This document shows, one piece after another, positions 49,803 to 60,462 of a stretch of DNA of 64,000 bases. Each line of letters opens with the position of its first letter. Position 1 is the first letter of the stretch. A program made the position numbers and the translations under genes. Under the pieces are notes generated by a model that had not been told where the DNA came from, searched no databases, and was given only the letters and a program-made list of their open reading frames with translations. The stretch is taken from positions 1 through 64,000 of the forward strand of contig SMDE01000013.1 in assembly GCA_004346725.1 (NCBI GenBank), in the 5' to 3' direction. Source of the stretch: Phytobacter diazotrophicus (GTDB lineage Bacteria > Pseudomonadota > Gammaproteobacteria > Enterobacterales > Enterobacteriaceae).

Positions 49803-50819
49803 TTATCGTGCAGTTGAACCGCGCACGATGAGCTCCCCGGAAAAGACCCGCTCGCGGACGGTATCGCTGTTGCCTTCGATACGCTCAACCACTTGTTCTA
49901 CCGCGGCATAACCAATTTGCCAGGTCGGTTGTTTGAGGGTAGTGATACCGACCCCTGCCAGCTCAGCCCATTCCAGCTCATCAAAGCCGAGCAGGCCGAT
50001 ATCGCTGCCCCAGTGCAGACCAATGCGTTTCAGCGAGCGGGCAACTTGCAGCGTCAATGCGCCATTGGCAGAGATTACCGCTTTGCGCATCCCACGGTGG
50101 CGGGAGTGGAACTGGCGCAGGGCGTTATCGATCTGGCTGGCTTCGTGTAACGGCGTTTCGGCGTTTTCTGCCACCACGCCGGGGTAGCGGGCGAGCGTGG
50201 TTCGAAAGGCATCCAGGCGTTCCCGCCGCGTATTCACCGTGCCCAACGGTTCGCTGAGGAACAGCAAGGCTTCAAAGCCTTGTTCAATCAGGTGTTCCGT
50301 GGCGGTGGTGGCAGCCTGGGTGTTATCTAACCCCACGACGTCACAGGCGAAATCGGGGATCTTACGGTCAATCAACACCATGGGCAGGGAGGATTGCTGC
50401 AGGCGGTTTAGCCCCTCTTCGCGCATCCCCACCGCGTTCACCACGATGCCTTCCACCTGATAGCTACGCAGCAGGTCCAGGTAGTGCAGCTCCTGATCGA
50501 CTTCGTTGTTGGTATTACAGACCAGCGGGGTGAAGCCTTTTTCCCGGCAGGCCGCTTCGATTCCGCTCAGCACATCTACGGAATAGGGGTTCGTGATATC
50601 GGCAATAATGAGACCAATCAGGCGAGTGCGCCCGTGCTTGAGGTTGCGCGCCATCAGGCTGGGGCGATAATCGAGTTCGGCAATGGCATGTTCAATTCGC
50701 GCCAGCAAGGCATCCGACAGGAGATGTTTTTCACCATTCAGATAGCGTGAAATGCTGGTTTTGCCCGTTTTTGCCGCTTTCGCGACATCGCTGATGGTCG
50801 GGCGCGTCGTTTTCGCCAT
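49803..50819 (-). CDS. LacI-family regulator of the kgu cluster (PtxS-like)
   Basis: A 338-aa LacI/GalR repressor: N-terminal HTH TISDVAKAAKTGKTSISRYLNG, hinge SLMARNLKHGRTRLIGLII, then a periplasmic-binding-like effector domain (IADITNPYSVDVLSGIEAA). I start at MAKTTRPTISD (50819), the family N-terminus, with a GAGGGAA site; upstream 20 codons are unlikely coding. Immediately upstream of kguE on the same strand, with the CCGG-centred operator between. Effector probably 2-ketogluconate or its phosphate. Confidence 0.9.
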   Translation of the reverse strand: MAKTTRPTISDVAKAAKTGKTSISRYLNGEKHLLSDALLARIEHAIAELDYRPSLMARNLKHGRTRLIGLIIADITNPYSVDVLSGIEAACREKGFTPLVCNTNNEVDQELHYLDLLRSYQVEGIVVNAVGMREEGLNRLQQSSLPMVLIDRKIPDFACDVVGLDNTQAATTATEHLIEQGFEALLFLSEPLGTVNTRRERLDAFRTTLARYPGVVAENAETPLHEASQIDNALRQFHSRHRGMRKAVISANGALTLQVARSLKRIGLHWGSDIGLLGFDELEWAELAGVGITTLKQPTWQIGYAAVEQVVERIEGNSDTVRERVFSGELIVRGSTAR

Positions 50820-51033
50820 AAATGCTTCCCTCGCGGTAGTTGTGAGACCACACGATAGCGCGAAAATCCGCACTGGCAAGGGGGAACATCCCGCTTATCG
50901 CCTTCTGCGTGGCCATCATGCCGTTTAATTCTTTGCCAATTTGCCGCGCGTGTGGATGATAGAGCGCGACATCCATTATTTCATAAGATAGCGAAACGAC
51001 GCTGTCGCCACCTGCATGCATCAGGAGCGCGCT

Positions 51034-53364
51034 TTGGCAAACTCTGCAGTTAAAACAGTTCTTACGGCAGCCCACTGGGGGCCGATGTTGGTCGAAACCG
51101 ACGGCGAAACGGTGCTGTCATCACGCGGGGCGCTTCCCACGAACCACCCCAACTCGCTGCAAACGGTGGTGCGCGACCAGGTCCACAGTAAAACTCGTGT
51201 CCGCTTTCCTATGGTCCGTAAAGGCTTTCTGGCATCTCCGGACAGCCCGCAGGGCGTTCGCGGCGAGGATGAATTCGTCCGTGTCTCCTGGGATGATGCG
51301 CTTGCCCTCATCCATCAGCAGCACAAACGCATTCGCGACGAACATGGCCCGGCATCCATTTTCGCCGGATCGTATGGCTGGCGCTCGAACGGTGTGTTGC
51401 ACAAAGCGGCGACCCTGTTGCAGCGTTATATGAGCCTTGCTGGTGGCTATACCGGCCATCTGGGGGACTACTCCACCGGTGCTGCGCAGGCGATCATGCC
51501 GTACGTGGTCGGCGGCAATGAGGTGTATCAGCAGCAAACTAGCTGGCCGCTGGTGCTGGAGCATAGCGATGTGGTGGTGCTGTGGAGCGCCAACCCGCTG
51601 AATACGCTGAAAATTGCCTGGAATGCCTCGGATGAGCAGGGTATCGGCTATTTCGATGCCTTACGCAAAAGCGGCAAACGGCTGATCTGCATCGATCCGA
51701 TGCGATCGGAGACCGTCGATTTCTTTGGCGACAGTATGGAATGGTTAGCGCCGCACATGGGGACCGATGTGGCGATGATGCTCGGTATCGCCCATACGCT
51801 GGTTGAAAACGGCTGGCAGGATGAGGCATTCCTGGCGCGCTGCACGCAAGGCTATAGCGTCTTTGCAGATTACCTGACCGGGAAAAGCGACGGCGTGGCG
51901 AAAACGGCAGAGTGGGCGGCGGATATTTGCGGTATTCCGGCGGCGAAAATTCGTGAACTGGCAAAACTTTTCCACGAAAACACCACAATGTTGATGTCCG
52001 GCTGGGGAATGCAGCGCCAGCAGTTTGGCGAGCAGAAACACTGGATGCTAGTGACCCTGGCGGCGATGCTGGGCCAGATTGGGATCCCCGGCGGCGGCTT
52101 TGGCCTGTCGTATCATTTTGCCAACGGCGGTAACCCTACGCGCCGGGCGGCAGTACTGGCCTCCATGCAGGGGTGCGTTAAAGGCGGCATTGAGGCGGTC
52201 GAAAAAATTCCCGTGGCGCGCATTATTGAAGCGCTGGAAAAACCGGGAGCCTTCTACCAACACAATGGTATGGACCGGCACTTCCCGGATATTAAATTTA
52301 TCTGGTGGGCGGGTGGTGCCAACTTTACCCACCACCAGGACACGAACCGGCTGATTCGCGCCTGGCAGAAGCCGGAGCTGGTCGTCATTTCCGAATGTTT
52401 CTGGACGGCGGCGGCAAAACACGCAGATATTGTCCTGCCTGCCACCACATCGTTTGAACGTAACGATATGACCATGACGGGCGACTACAGCAACCAGCAT
52501 CTGGTGCCGATGAAGCGCGTGGTGCCCCCGCGCGATGAAGCGCGTGACGATTTCGAGGTGTTCGCCGATCTCAGCGAGCGTTGGGAAGCGGGCGGACGTG
52601 AGCGCTTTACCGAAGGTAAAAGCGACCTCGAATGGCTGGAAACCTTCTACAACATCGCAGCGCAGCGTGGTGCCCCGCAGGGCGTTACCCTGCCGCCGTT
52701 TGCCGAGTTCTGGGAAGCGAATGCCCTGATTGAAATGCCAGAAAGCGAAGAGAATGCCCGCTTTGTACGCTTCGCTGATTTCCGCCGTGACCCGCAGGCG
52801 CATCCGCTTAAAACCGACAGTGGTAAAATCGAAATTTACTCGGCGCGCATTGCCGGTTTTGGTTATGCCGACTGCCCGCCGCATCCGATGTGGCTTGAGC
52901 CGGATGAATGGCACGGTAATGCCCGACCAGAGCAGTTGCAGCTTCTTTCTGCTCACCCGGCGCATCGTCTGCACAGCCAGCTTAACTATTCATCACTTCG
53001 CGAGCAGTATGCGGTGGCGGGGCGCGAACCGGTGACGTTGCATCCGAGCGACGCGAAAGCGCGCGGCATCGCTGATGGCGATCTGGTGCGTGTCTGGAAC
53101 CAACGCGGACAGGTGCTGGCAGGCGCCGTGGTCAGCGAAGGGATCAAGCCCGGAGTGATCTGTATTCACCAGGGCGCCTGGCCGGACCTTGAGCGTACCG
53201 AAGGGGGGATCTGTAAAAACGGCGCGGTTAATGTGCTGACAAAAGATCTCCCCAGCTCAAAGCTGGGGAATGGCTGTGCGGGGAATACCGCACTGGTATG
53301 GATGGAAAAATACAGCGGTCCGGCGCTTACGCTGACGGCGTTTGATCCGCCTGCCAGTTCATAA
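51034..53364 (+). CDS. bisC: Biotin sulfoxide reductase
   Basis: A 776-aa cytoplasmic molybdopterin oxidoreductase of the DMSO-reductase family, reducing biotin sulfoxide and methionine sulfoxide-type substrates. No twin-arginine signal, no Fe-S cysteine cluster. [13 protein letters not shown] holds the Mo-ligand Ser; [40 protein letters not shown] and [10 protein letters not shown] agree with E. coli BisC. The likely start is a TTG at 51034 ([17 protein letters not shown], as in E. coli [17 protein letters not shown]) with AGGAG 7 bases upstream; the ATG six codons earlier has no ribosome-binding site. Overlaps convergent yiaC by 38 bp. Confidence 0.95.
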   Translation: MANSAVKTVLTAAHWGPMLVETDGETVLSSRGALPTNHPNSLQTVVRDQVHSKTRVRFPMVRKGFLASPDSPQGVRGEDEFVRVSWDDALALIHQQHKRIRDEHGPASIFAGSYGWRSNGVLHKAATLLQRYMSLAGGYTGHLGDYSTGAAQAIMPYVVGGNEVYQQQTSWPLVLEHSDVVVLWSANPLNTLKIAWNASDEQGIGYFDALRKSGKRLICIDPMRSETVDFFGDSMEWLAPHMGTDVAMMLGIAHTLVENGWQDEAFLARCTQGYSVFADYLTGKSDGVAKTAEWAADICGIPAAKIRELAKLFHENTTMLMSGWGMQRQQFGEQKHWMLVTLAAMLGQIGIPGGGFGLSYHFANGGNPTRRAAVLASMQGCVKGGIEAVEKIPVARIIEALEKPGAFYQHNGMDRHFPDIKFIWWAGGANFTHHQDTNRLIRAWQKPELVVISECFWTAAAKHADIVLPATTSFERNDMTMTGDYSNQHLVPMKRVVPPRDEARDDFEVFADLSERWEAGGRERFTEGKSDLEWLETFYNIAAQRGAPQGVTLPPFAEFWEANALIEMPESEENARFVRFADFRRDPQAHPLKTDSGKIEIYSARIAGFGYADCPPHPMWLEPDEWHGNARPEQLQLLSAHPAHRLHSQLNYSSLREQYAVAGREPVTLHPSDAKARGIADGDLVRVWNQRGQVLAGAVVSEGIKPGVICIHQGAWPDLERTEGGICKNGAVNVLTKDLPSSKLGNGCAGNTALVWMEKYSGPALTLTAFDPPASS

Positions 53365-53773
53365 TCCAGGTCGGGTGCTGCGTCTCTTCCTGCCAGGCGC
53401 TGTCCTCTATGCGAAAGCCCTGCGCGTGATAGAAATTCACCGCCCGCTCGTTTTTCTGGTACACCTCCAGGCTTAAGGCATTAAAGCGCTGCTTGACGTG
53501 ATCAAGCAGTGCGGTGCCGATCCCTTTGCGCAGCGCCTTCGGGCAGACGAACAACGCCCCGATATACTGCGAGTCCATTACGCTTATAAAGCCGTACAGC
53601 TTGCCTTCTTCCTCCCAGACCCAGGTGCGGGCCGACGGGAGATAAACTTCCCGCACCAGCATCTCGCTGTCTTGCCAGTAGGTTGCCGCAATAAACGGGT
53701 GCGCATAGGTGGTGCTTTCAAGCCACAGACTCAACAGAGGAGACAAATCTTTACTGTGCCACTCTCGGATCAT
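53327..53773 (-). CDS. yiaC: GNAT N-acetyltransferase YiaC
   Basis: A 148-aa GNAT protein. In E. coli YiaC acetylates protein lysines. Acetyl-CoA motif [20 protein letters not shown] and C-terminal [22 protein letters not shown] are present. The start is [11 protein letters not shown] (53773) with GGAGG upstream; the 31-codon extension is inside tag. It overlaps tag's 3' end by 23 bp and bisC's 3' end by 38 bp. Confidence 0.92.
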   Translation of the reverse strand: MIREWHSKDLSPLLSLWLESTTYAHPFIAATYWQDSEMLVREVYLPSARTWVWEEEGKLYGFISVMDSQYIGALFVCPKALRKGIGTALLDHVKQRFNALSLEVYQKNERAVNFYHAQGFRIEDSAWQEETQHPTWIMNWQADQTPSA

Positions 53774-54332
53774 GCCGACCTCCGGGATGACAAAAACAGT
53801 CCGTAATATGGTCATTAACCAGACCGCAAGCTTGCATAAAGGAGTAGCAGATGGTGGTGCCGACAAATTTGAAGCCGCGTTTTTTTAGCGCCTTTGACAG
53901 GGCGTCGGACGCGGGCGTTGAGGTGGGAATGTCGCCGAGTGTGGCGGCCTGGGTAACCTGCGGCTCGTTTTCAACAAACGACCAGACAAACGGGGCGAAA
54001 GGCTCGCCATTTTGTTCCATGGCAAGCAAGGCGCGGGCATTGCCGATAATCGCCTCAATTTTGCCGCGATGGCGAATAATTCCGGCATCCAGCATCAGGC
54101 GTTCGACATCCTCTGGCCCCATCGCGGCCACTTTTTCAGGATCGAACTGATGAAAGGCATTACGGTAATTTTGGCGTTTCTTGAGTACCGTAATCCATGA
54201 TAAACCTGCCTGTTGTCCTTCAAGGCAAATCATCTCAAACAATTTTTTACCGTCTGTTTGCGGTACGCCCCATTCTTTATCGTGATAAGCAAGATAAAGG
54301 GGGTCTTGAGTCACCCAACCACAACGCTGCAT
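53751..54332 (-). CDS. tag: 3-methyladenine DNA glycosylase I
   Basis: A 193-aa constitutive base-excision repair enzyme. It removes 3-methyladenine. The zinc-binding Cys4 and His17 (QRCGWVTQDPLYLAYH), and the C-terminal His and Cys (NDHITDCFCH) can be seen, together with the active-site Glu of MICLEGQQAGLSW. Start at MQRCGWV with AAGGA upstream. It overlaps yiaC by 23 bp. Confidence 0.96.
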   Translation of the reverse strand: MQRCGWVTQDPLYLAYHDKEWGVPQTDGKKLFEMICLEGQQAGLSWITVLKKRQNYRNAFHQFDPEKVAAMGPEDVERLMLDAGIIRHRGKIEAIIGNARALLAMEQNGEPFAPFVWSFVENEPQVTQAATLGDIPTSTPASDALSKALKKRGFKFVGTTICYSFMQACGLVNDHITDCFCHPGGRHDPRVAQ

Positions 54333-54492
54333 ATCCTTCTCCGTTGCTGATGTTGATCAAAATTATGTAAGTTGCAGACTTGACGCGACTGCTAAAAAGA
54401 CAATAGTTAGGTAAGGGATATCTACCCTCGCCTTTTGCCCAACAAAAACGATAACAAATACGCCGTTTTGGCTCTTTTGTGGAGTCGCATTG

Positions 54493-55182
54493 ATGAAAAT
54501 TAAAAACAGTGGCCGTTTGATAGCGGTAGTGCCTGCTTGTCTGCTTTTTAGCCATGCTGCATTTGCCTGGCAACAAGAATATATCGCGATCGATTCGCAA
54601 AATAATATGCCGCAACGCTATACATGGGATAGCGATCACCAGCCACGTTATAACGATATCCTGGAAGAACGCATTCGCTCGGCGCAGAGTGGGCCTGGCG
54701 TTGCCTTTAATCTGCCCGATAAAACGCCGATGGATGCCGTCAGCACCATGAGTATTGGCCTGAATATTCCACTCACAGGCAATGTGATGACCGGGCCGGT
54801 GGCCGTCTGGCATTACGATGGCTCTACGACGTCAATGTACAATGAATATGGCGACAGCGCGACCACGTCGCAATACAGCGATCCGCTCTGGCACGCGACC
54901 GTCAGTTCCCTGGGATGGCGCGTGGATAGCCATATTGGTGACTTTCGTCCATGGGCGCAAATTAGTTACAACCAACAGTTCGGTGAAAACGTCTGGAAAT
55001 CACAATCCGGGCTGAGTCGCCTGACCGCGGCGAACCAGTACGGCAACTGGCTGGATGTGTCTGTCGGTGCCGATATGCTGCTTAATCAACATTTCGCCGC
55101 TTATGCCTCAATGTCGCAGTCGGAAAACTCGCTCACCGGGCCGAATTATCTCTACAGCATGGGCGTCAGCGCCCGTTTTTAA
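54493..55182 (+). CDS. yhjY: Outer-membrane autotransporter-like protein YhjY
   Basis: A 229-aa exported protein. Signal peptide (SGRLIAVVPACLLFSHAAFA), followed by a domain resembling an autotransporter beta-barrel, ending in a C-terminal aromatic residue (YSMGVSARF) as in outer-membrane proteins. Matches E. coli YhjY, including GPVAVWHYDGSTTSMY and SLGWRVDSHIG. The ATG at 54493 follows GGAG; the TTG one codon earlier is less likely. Function unknown. Confidence 0.9.
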   Translation: MKIKNSGRLIAVVPACLLFSHAAFAWQQEYIAIDSQNNMPQRYTWDSDHQPRYNDILEERIRSAQSGPGVAFNLPDKTPMDAVSTMSIGLNIPLTGNVMTGPVAVWHYDGSTTSMYNEYGDSATTSQYSDPLWHATVSSLGWRVDSHIGDFRPWAQISYNQQFGENVWKSQSGLSRLTAANQYGNWLDVSVGADMLLNQHFAAYASMSQSENSLTGPNYLYSMGVSARF

Positions 55183-55312
55183 AGATCATTTAATACAAAG
55201 TGATCACAATTAAGAAACAATAAACACGCGCTCTGTATCGATAGTATGTACTAACTCACCTGAGAAAATGAGGTGAGTCTGTTTTTCGAAATGTCATTCA
55301 TTCCTGCATATA

Positions 55313-55343
55313 TGCATTTCATTCCCCGCTTACTGCATTTCAT
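55313..55343 (+). promoter_or_regulatory. YpdB (PyrR)-type binding motif upstream of yhjX
   Basis: TGCATTTCAT (55313-55322), exactly 11 bases, TGCATTTCAT (55334-55343). This matches the GGCATTTCAT-N11-GGCATTTCAT motif reported for the YpdA/YpdB target yhjX in E. coli, apart from the first base. An inverted ATGAAATGC (55361-55369) lies beyond. Confidence 0.85.
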
Positions 55344-55426
55344 GCCTTTTTAGCCCTGGCATGAAATGCGCTTCGTTATTGTTGTCCGCAGTGAATTCCC
55401 TTAATTTTCTTTGCAGGACAACTGCC

Positions 55427-56629
55427 ATGAATACATCATCCTTGAATCGCACACGCTGGCTGACGCTGGCTGGCACCATCATCACACAATTTGCGTTGGG
55501 ATCTGTTTATACCTGGAGCCTGTTTAATAGCGCGCTGGCAGACAAGCTGGGCGAGCCGGTAAGCCAGGTTGCGTTTTCATTTGGTTTGTTAAGCCTGGGG
55601 CTGGCGTTATCTTCCTCCATCGCCGGGAAACTGCAGGAACGTTTTGGCGTAAAACGGGTGACCATAGCGTCTGGCGTGCTGTTGGGTATCGGCTTTTTCC
55701 TGACCGCCCACTCCAACAACCTGACGATGCTGTGGCTAAGTGCGGGTGTGCTTGTGGGGCTGGCGGATGGCGCCGGTTACCTGCTCACCCTGTCCAACTG
55801 CGTGAAATGGTTCCCGGAACGTAAAGGGCTGATTTCCGCCTTCGCCATCGGGGCTTATGGCCTGGGCAGCCTGGGTTTTAAATTTATCGACAGCCACCTG
55901 TTGGCCACTGTTGGCCTGGAACAGACCTTCATGATCTGGGGGGCGATGGTGCTGGTGATGATTGTCTGCGGCGCGATGCTGATGACTGACGCTCCGCAAC
56001 AAAAAGTGGGTGCGGTCAATGGTGTGGTGGAAAACGACTTCACGCTGGCGCAGTCCATGCGTAAACCGCAATACTGGATGTTAGCCGTAATGTTCCTGAC
56101 TGCCTGCATGAGTGGCCTGTATGTGATTGGCGTAGCGAAAGATATTGCGCAGGGCATGGTGCATCTTGATGTGGCAACCGCCGCCAATGCGGTCACCGTT
56201 ATCTCTATTGCGAACCTCACCGGTCGCCTGGTGCTGGGCATTCTGTCCGATAAAATCGCCCGCATCCGCGTTATTACCATTGGCCAGGTGATTTCACTGG
56301 TTGGCATGGCAGCCCTGCTGTTTGCGCCACTGAATGCGGTTTCCTTTTTCGCGGCGATAGCCTGCGTAGCTTTCAATTTCGGCGGCACCATTACCGTGTT
56401 CCCGTCGCTGGTCAGCGAGTTCTTTGGTCTGAACAACCTCGCGAAAAACTACGGTGTGATTTACTTAGGTTTTGGTATTGGCAGTATTTGCGGCTCGATT
56501 ATCGCTTCGCTGTTTGGCGGTTTCTATGTCACTTTCTGCGTCATCTTCGCGCTCCTGATTGTCTCCCTGGCACTTTCCACGACCATCCGTCAGCCGCAGC
56601 GCAGCGTGTATAAACCAGCACATGCCTGA
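55427..56629 (+). CDS. yhjX: Pyruvate-induced MFS transporter YhjX
   Basis: A 400-aa, 12-TM oxalate/formate-antiporter-like MFS protein. N-terminal TRWLTLAGTIITQFALGSVYTWSLF and FGLLSLGLALSSSIAGKLQERFG are diagnostic. In E. coli it is induced by pyruvate through YpdAB. Start at MNTSSLNRT (55427) after GCAGGA; upstream codons from 55361 contain the regulatory motif. Followed by a clear terminator. Confidence 0.95.
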   Translation: MNTSSLNRTRWLTLAGTIITQFALGSVYTWSLFNSALADKLGEPVSQVAFSFGLLSLGLALSSSIAGKLQERFGVKRVTIASGVLLGIGFFLTAHSNNLTMLWLSAGVLVGLADGAGYLLTLSNCVKWFPERKGLISAFAIGAYGLGSLGFKFIDSHLLATVGLEQTFMIWGAMVLVMIVCGAMLMTDAPQQKVGAVNGVVENDFTLAQSMRKPQYWMLAVMFLTACMSGLYVIGVAKDIAQGMVHLDVATAANAVTVISIANLTGRLVLGILSDKIARIRVITIGQVISLVGMAALLFAPLNAVSFFAAIACVAFNFGGTITVFPSLVSEFFGLNNLAKNYGVIYLGFGIGSICGSIIASLFGGFYVTFCVIFALLIVSLALSTTIRQPQRSVYKPAHA

Positions 56630-56644
56630 TTCTTCCTCTGCTTT

Positions 56645-56684
56645 ACAAAAAACCGCCGACATACACTGTCAGCGGTTTTTTTAT
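56645..56684 (+). terminator. yhjX terminator
   Basis: AAAAAACCGCCGACA, loop, TGTCAGCGGTTTTTTTA: strong intrinsic terminator with A- and T-tracts. Confidence 0.9.
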
Positions 56685-56766
56685 TACCCTTACGTGCGGG
56701 CTTTTCTGAGGCTCCCCTGACAACGACTATTCTTAATGGCAGGTCTTCCAACAGAAGGAGTTGCAC

Positions 56767-57198
56767 ATGTCGTTAGAAAAAGTGGTGTATCGGGCGAAGG
56801 CGAAAGCCACCGGAGGCCGTGACGGCAGAGCCATCTCTTCCGATGGCGTTCTGGATGTGAAACTGGGCGTGCCAAAAGAGATGGGGGGAGCCGGTGGGGA
56901 GGTGACGAACCCGGAACAACTGTTCGCCGCCGGGTATTCGGCCTGTTTTCTCGGAGCGTTAAAACATGTCGCGTCGGTAGAAAAACAGCGCCTACCGCAA
57001 GAGGCTTATATTGAAGGCACCGTGGGCATTGGCCCTTTGCCGACCGGGTTTGGTATTGAAGCGCAACTGGATATTCACCTGCCGGGAATGGATCATCAGA
57101 TAGCACAGGAATTGGTGAAAAAAGCCCATATAGTGTGCCCTTATTCCAACGCGACCCGCGGCAATATTGACGTTAAGCTGAACGTAATCACTGCCTGA
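56767..57198 (+). CDS. ohr: Organic hydroperoxide resistance protein (Ohr/OsmC family)
   Basis: A 143-aa thiol peroxidase of the Ohr class. Two redox cysteines are visible: [14 protein letters not shown] (Cys ~60) and [16 protein letters not shown] (Cys ~124), as well as [14 protein letters not shown]. It reduces organic hydroperoxides using lipoylated partners. Start at [17 protein letters not shown] with AAGGAG 6 bases upstream. No OhrR-type MarR regulator is adjacent. K-12 has OsmC but no Ohr here, so this is an accessory gene between yhjX and eptB. Confidence 0.93.
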   Translation: MSLEKVVYRAKAKATGGRDGRAISSDGVLDVKLGVPKEMGGAGGEVTNPEQLFAAGYSACFLGALKHVASVEKQRLPQEAYIEGTVGIGPLPTGFGIEAQLDIHLPGMDHQIAQELVKKAHIVCPYSNATRGNIDVKLNVITA

Positions 57199-57412
57199 GT
57201 ACTATTCAGGTGTCTGATAGTGTGTTTCCGGTTATATAATTTTGTAAATGTATGACCGGATCACACTCCGGACAGACACTTTTTCCTTTCCTTGTGGTCT
57301 ACTTATCCGCGCTTAAGAAGTTCCTCAATTAACTTCCCTTGCGTTTAATGCCCGATCGGTGCTGCTACAAGCGCTGAGCGGCTTTGTTTTCCCTTTTTCC
57401 AGGGTTGCTTGC

Positions 57413-59095
57413 ATGAGTTATTTAAAAGCAATGACTCAGCAGAAATTGAGTTTTCTGCTGGCGTTGTATATTGGCTTGTTTATGAATAGCGCAGTTTTCT
57501 ACCGTCGGTTTGATGGTTATGCGCAAGCGTTCACCGTCTGGAAAGGACTCTCTGCGGTTGTTGAACTGGTTGCCACTGTCCTGGTGACTTTCTTTTTATT
57601 ACGTGTGCTCTCATTGTTCGGGCGCCGGGCCTGGCGTGTACTGGCATCGCTGGTGGTGCTGTTTTCAGCAGCAGCCAGCTATTACATGACCTTCCTGAAT
57701 GTGGTTATTGGCTATGGCATTATCGCTTCGGTGATGACCACAGACATCGATCTCTCCAAAGAGGTAGTGGGCTGGCAGCTCATTGCCTGGGTGGCGATTG
57801 TCAGTGTTATGCCGCTGTTGTCTATCTGGAATAACCGCTGTCGCTACACCCTGTTGCGCCAGTTGCGTACGCGCGGCCACCGTGTGCAGAGCGTGACCCT
57901 GGTAGTCCTGGCCGCGCTGCTGGTATGGGGTCCCATTCGCCTTCTGGATTTGCAGCAGAAGGAAGAAGAACGGACATCGGGCGTGGACATGCCGAGCTAT
58001 GGCGGCGTGGTGGCGAACTCCTATCTCCCTTCCAACTGGCTTTCAGCACTTGGGCTGTACGCCTGGGCGCAGGTAGACGAGTCGTCGGATCATCGTTCCT
58101 TGATCAACCCGGCGGCGAAATTCAGTTATGTCGCGCCGGACGACATCAATGACACCTATGTCGTGTTTATCATTGGTGAAACGACGCGCTGGGATCACAT
58201 GGGCTTACTCGGTTACTCGCGTAACACCACGCCAAAGCTGGCGCAGGAGAAGAACCTGGTCGCTTTCCGTGGCTACTCGTGTGATACCGCCACCAAGCTA
58301 TCGCTGCGATGTATGTTCGTACGTGAAGGTGGGGCTGAGGATAATCCCCAGCGCACGTTAAAAGAGCAAAACGTCTTTTCCGTGCTGAAACAGATGGGCT
58401 TCTCTTCCGACCTGTATGCGATGCAAAGCGAGATGTGGTTTTACAGCAACACAATGGCAGACAACATTGCCTATCGTGAACAGATTGGCGCGGAGCCGCG
58501 TAATCGGGGCAAGAGCGTTGACGATATGCTGTTAATTGATGAGTTGCAGCAATCGCTAAATAACAACAAGCAGGGTAAGCATCTGATTATTCTGCATACC
58601 AAAGGTTCGCACTTCAATTATACCCAGCGCTATCCCCGTAGCTTCGCACAATGGACGCCGGAGTGTGTGGGGGTAGACGATAAATGCAGCAAAGAAGAGT
58701 TGATCAATTCGTACGATAACTCCGTCACCTATGTGGACTATTTTATCGACAACGTAATCGACAAGCTGCGTGATAAGAAAGCGATTATCTTCTATGCGGC
58801 GGACCACGGTGAGTCGATTAATGAGAAGGAACATCTGCACGGTACGCCGCGTAAGATGGCGCCGCCGGAGCAGTTCCGCGTACCGATGATGGTATGGATG
58901 TCGGACAAATATCTGCAAAACCCGGACAAGGCGAAGATGTTTGCACAGCTCAAACAGCAGGCGGAGATCAAGGTACCGCGCCGCCATGTTGAACTGTACG
59001 ACACCATCATGGGCTGCCTGGGATATACCTCGCCAAACGGCGGGATTAATGAAAATAACAACTGGTGCCATGTGCCTGCTAACAAGGTAAATTGA
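57413..59095 (+). CDS. eptB: Kdo2-lipid A phosphoethanolamine transferase EptB
   Basis: A 560-aa inner-membrane transferase that adds phosphoethanolamine to the outer Kdo of lipopolysaccharide. Five N-terminal TM helices (residues ~1-170), then a periplasmic alkaline-phosphatase-fold sulfatase domain with [22 protein letters not shown] and the nucleophile Thr of [11 protein letters not shown], and AADHGESI. Start at [19 protein letters not shown], the family N-terminus. In E. coli it is controlled by sigma E and the MgrR sRNA. Precedes proK. Confidence 0.95.
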   Translation: MSYLKAMTQQKLSFLLALYIGLFMNSAVFYRRFDGYAQAFTVWKGLSAVVELVATVLVTFFLLRVLSLFGRRAWRVLASLVVLFSAAASYYMTFLNVVIGYGIIASVMTTDIDLSKEVVGWQLIAWVAIVSVMPLLSIWNNRCRYTLLRQLRTRGHRVQSVTLVVLAALLVWGPIRLLDLQQKEEERTSGVDMPSYGGVVANSYLPSNWLSALGLYAWAQVDESSDHRSLINPAAKFSYVAPDDINDTYVVFIIGETTRWDHMGLLGYSRNTTPKLAQEKNLVAFRGYSCDTATKLSLRCMFVREGGAEDNPQRTLKEQNVFSVLKQMGFSSDLYAMQSEMWFYSNTMADNIAYREQIGAEPRNRGKSVDDMLLIDELQQSLNNNKQGKHLIILHTKGSHFNYTQRYPRSFAQWTPECVGVDDKCSKEELINSYDNSVTYVDYFIDNVIDKLRDKKAIIFYAADHGESINEKEHLHGTPRKMAPPEQFRVPMMVWMSDKYLQNPDKAKMFAQLKQQAEIKVPRRHVELYDTIMGCLGYTSPNGGINENNNWCHVPANKVN

Positions 59096-59144
59096 GGCGC
59101 TGGCGGCTTTCTCGCCAGTCAGTTGGCTTTTTTACATTAAGGGA

Positions 59145-59173
59145 TTGACGGTCGGGGTGTGTGGCAGTAAGAT
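59145..59173 (+). promoter_or_regulatory. proK promoter
   Basis: TTGACG (59145-59150), 17-bp spacer, TAAGAT (59168-59173), then a GC-rich discriminator (GCGCCCC) and the tRNA 5' end 12 bp later: classic stringently controlled stable-RNA promoter. Confidence 0.85.
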
Positions 59174-59185
59174 GCGCCCCGCATT

Positions 59186-59638
<453 letters not shown>

Positions 59639-59643
59639 ATTTT

Positions 59644-59790
59644 GTAGCCCTGGCAAGCAAAGCGCCGCCGGGGTGGTGATATTGAACCGCATCTCCCCCT
59701 CACCCTAACCCTCTCCCCAAAGAGGAGAGGGGACCGATCGTGCTCGCATTTTTTTGGGGATTCCTCAGCCCTCAAGGGAGAGGGGGAAAA
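59644..59790. repeat. REP-like palindrome and two GGGAGAGGG-type hairpins
   Basis: A REP variant (GTAGCCCTGGCAAG to GCCGCCGGGG, 59644-59673), then CCCTCACCCTAACCCTCTCC with GGAGAGGGG (59697-59731), and a second CCCTCAAGGGAGAGGGGG (59770-59787). Same families as elsewhere in the window. These lie in the intergenic region between proK and dppA. Confidence 0.65.
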
Positions 59791-60462
59791 CCAACGCGGC
59801 CTGCTTGCCTGGTGTCTTGGAGGGCGGCAGATATCCACCATTTTATGCTAGCGCCCACGGAACCTATCTTCTGGCTCCCTGGCGAGGAGGTTAGGAGAAA
59901 ATCATCCGCTTCTGTTACCGTTCCATCACCTTATTTCACCCTGCCGCGTCACGGTTTTGTGACATAATCCATTGTATTTTTTTATATATAGTTCGATCTT
60001 TTTTCGCGTTGCTTATGGATAGAGTTAGCATTTTACGCTGTGCGTTTTAACGTTCGCGGTATTAATCGCTCAGATATTCATCATTCCGCAAGAAATTTTT
60101 CATAATCTGCTCAAACGTTAAACACCAACCTGAGATGATTCTCAAGCTTATTATTCTGCCCATAACGGCATAGCACAAATTTACCTGCTGAAAATAGCAG
60201 CTTGAAGTTTTTTTTAACTTTGTTTGTTGATTCTCATCAACGATGTAAATCCCCGTTACCTGTATTGACGTTTTGACATTCTATTGACAGATTGTAGGGC
60301 ATGAGGGGCATTTCATGGAGAATCTGCACTGCAACTCAGTCAATCTCGTGAAAGGATTTCCCGTCTCTCATAGCTTCCGATAAGTCCAGGCAAAAATCTA
60401 ATAACGGCCTGTCGGATAACCCAGCGCAAGGGTAACAACACATATCACATTGGAGCAGAATA
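59790..60462. promoter_or_regulatory. dppA upstream region and leader
   Basis: About 670 bp without a gene. TTGACG (60265-60270) with CAGATT 17 bp on gives a start near 60298, which agrees with the long (~165-nt) dppA leader known in E. coli. The leader ends with TAACAACACATATCACATTG and GGAG before the ATG; this CA-rich stretch resembles the GcvB sRNA target. Further up the sequence is AT-rich and featureless to me. Confidence 0.5.

Noticed and set aside
59740-59967. 75-aa ORF between proK and dppA
   Set aside because: No Shine-Dalgarno, overlaps repeat hairpins, no resemblance to a known protein.
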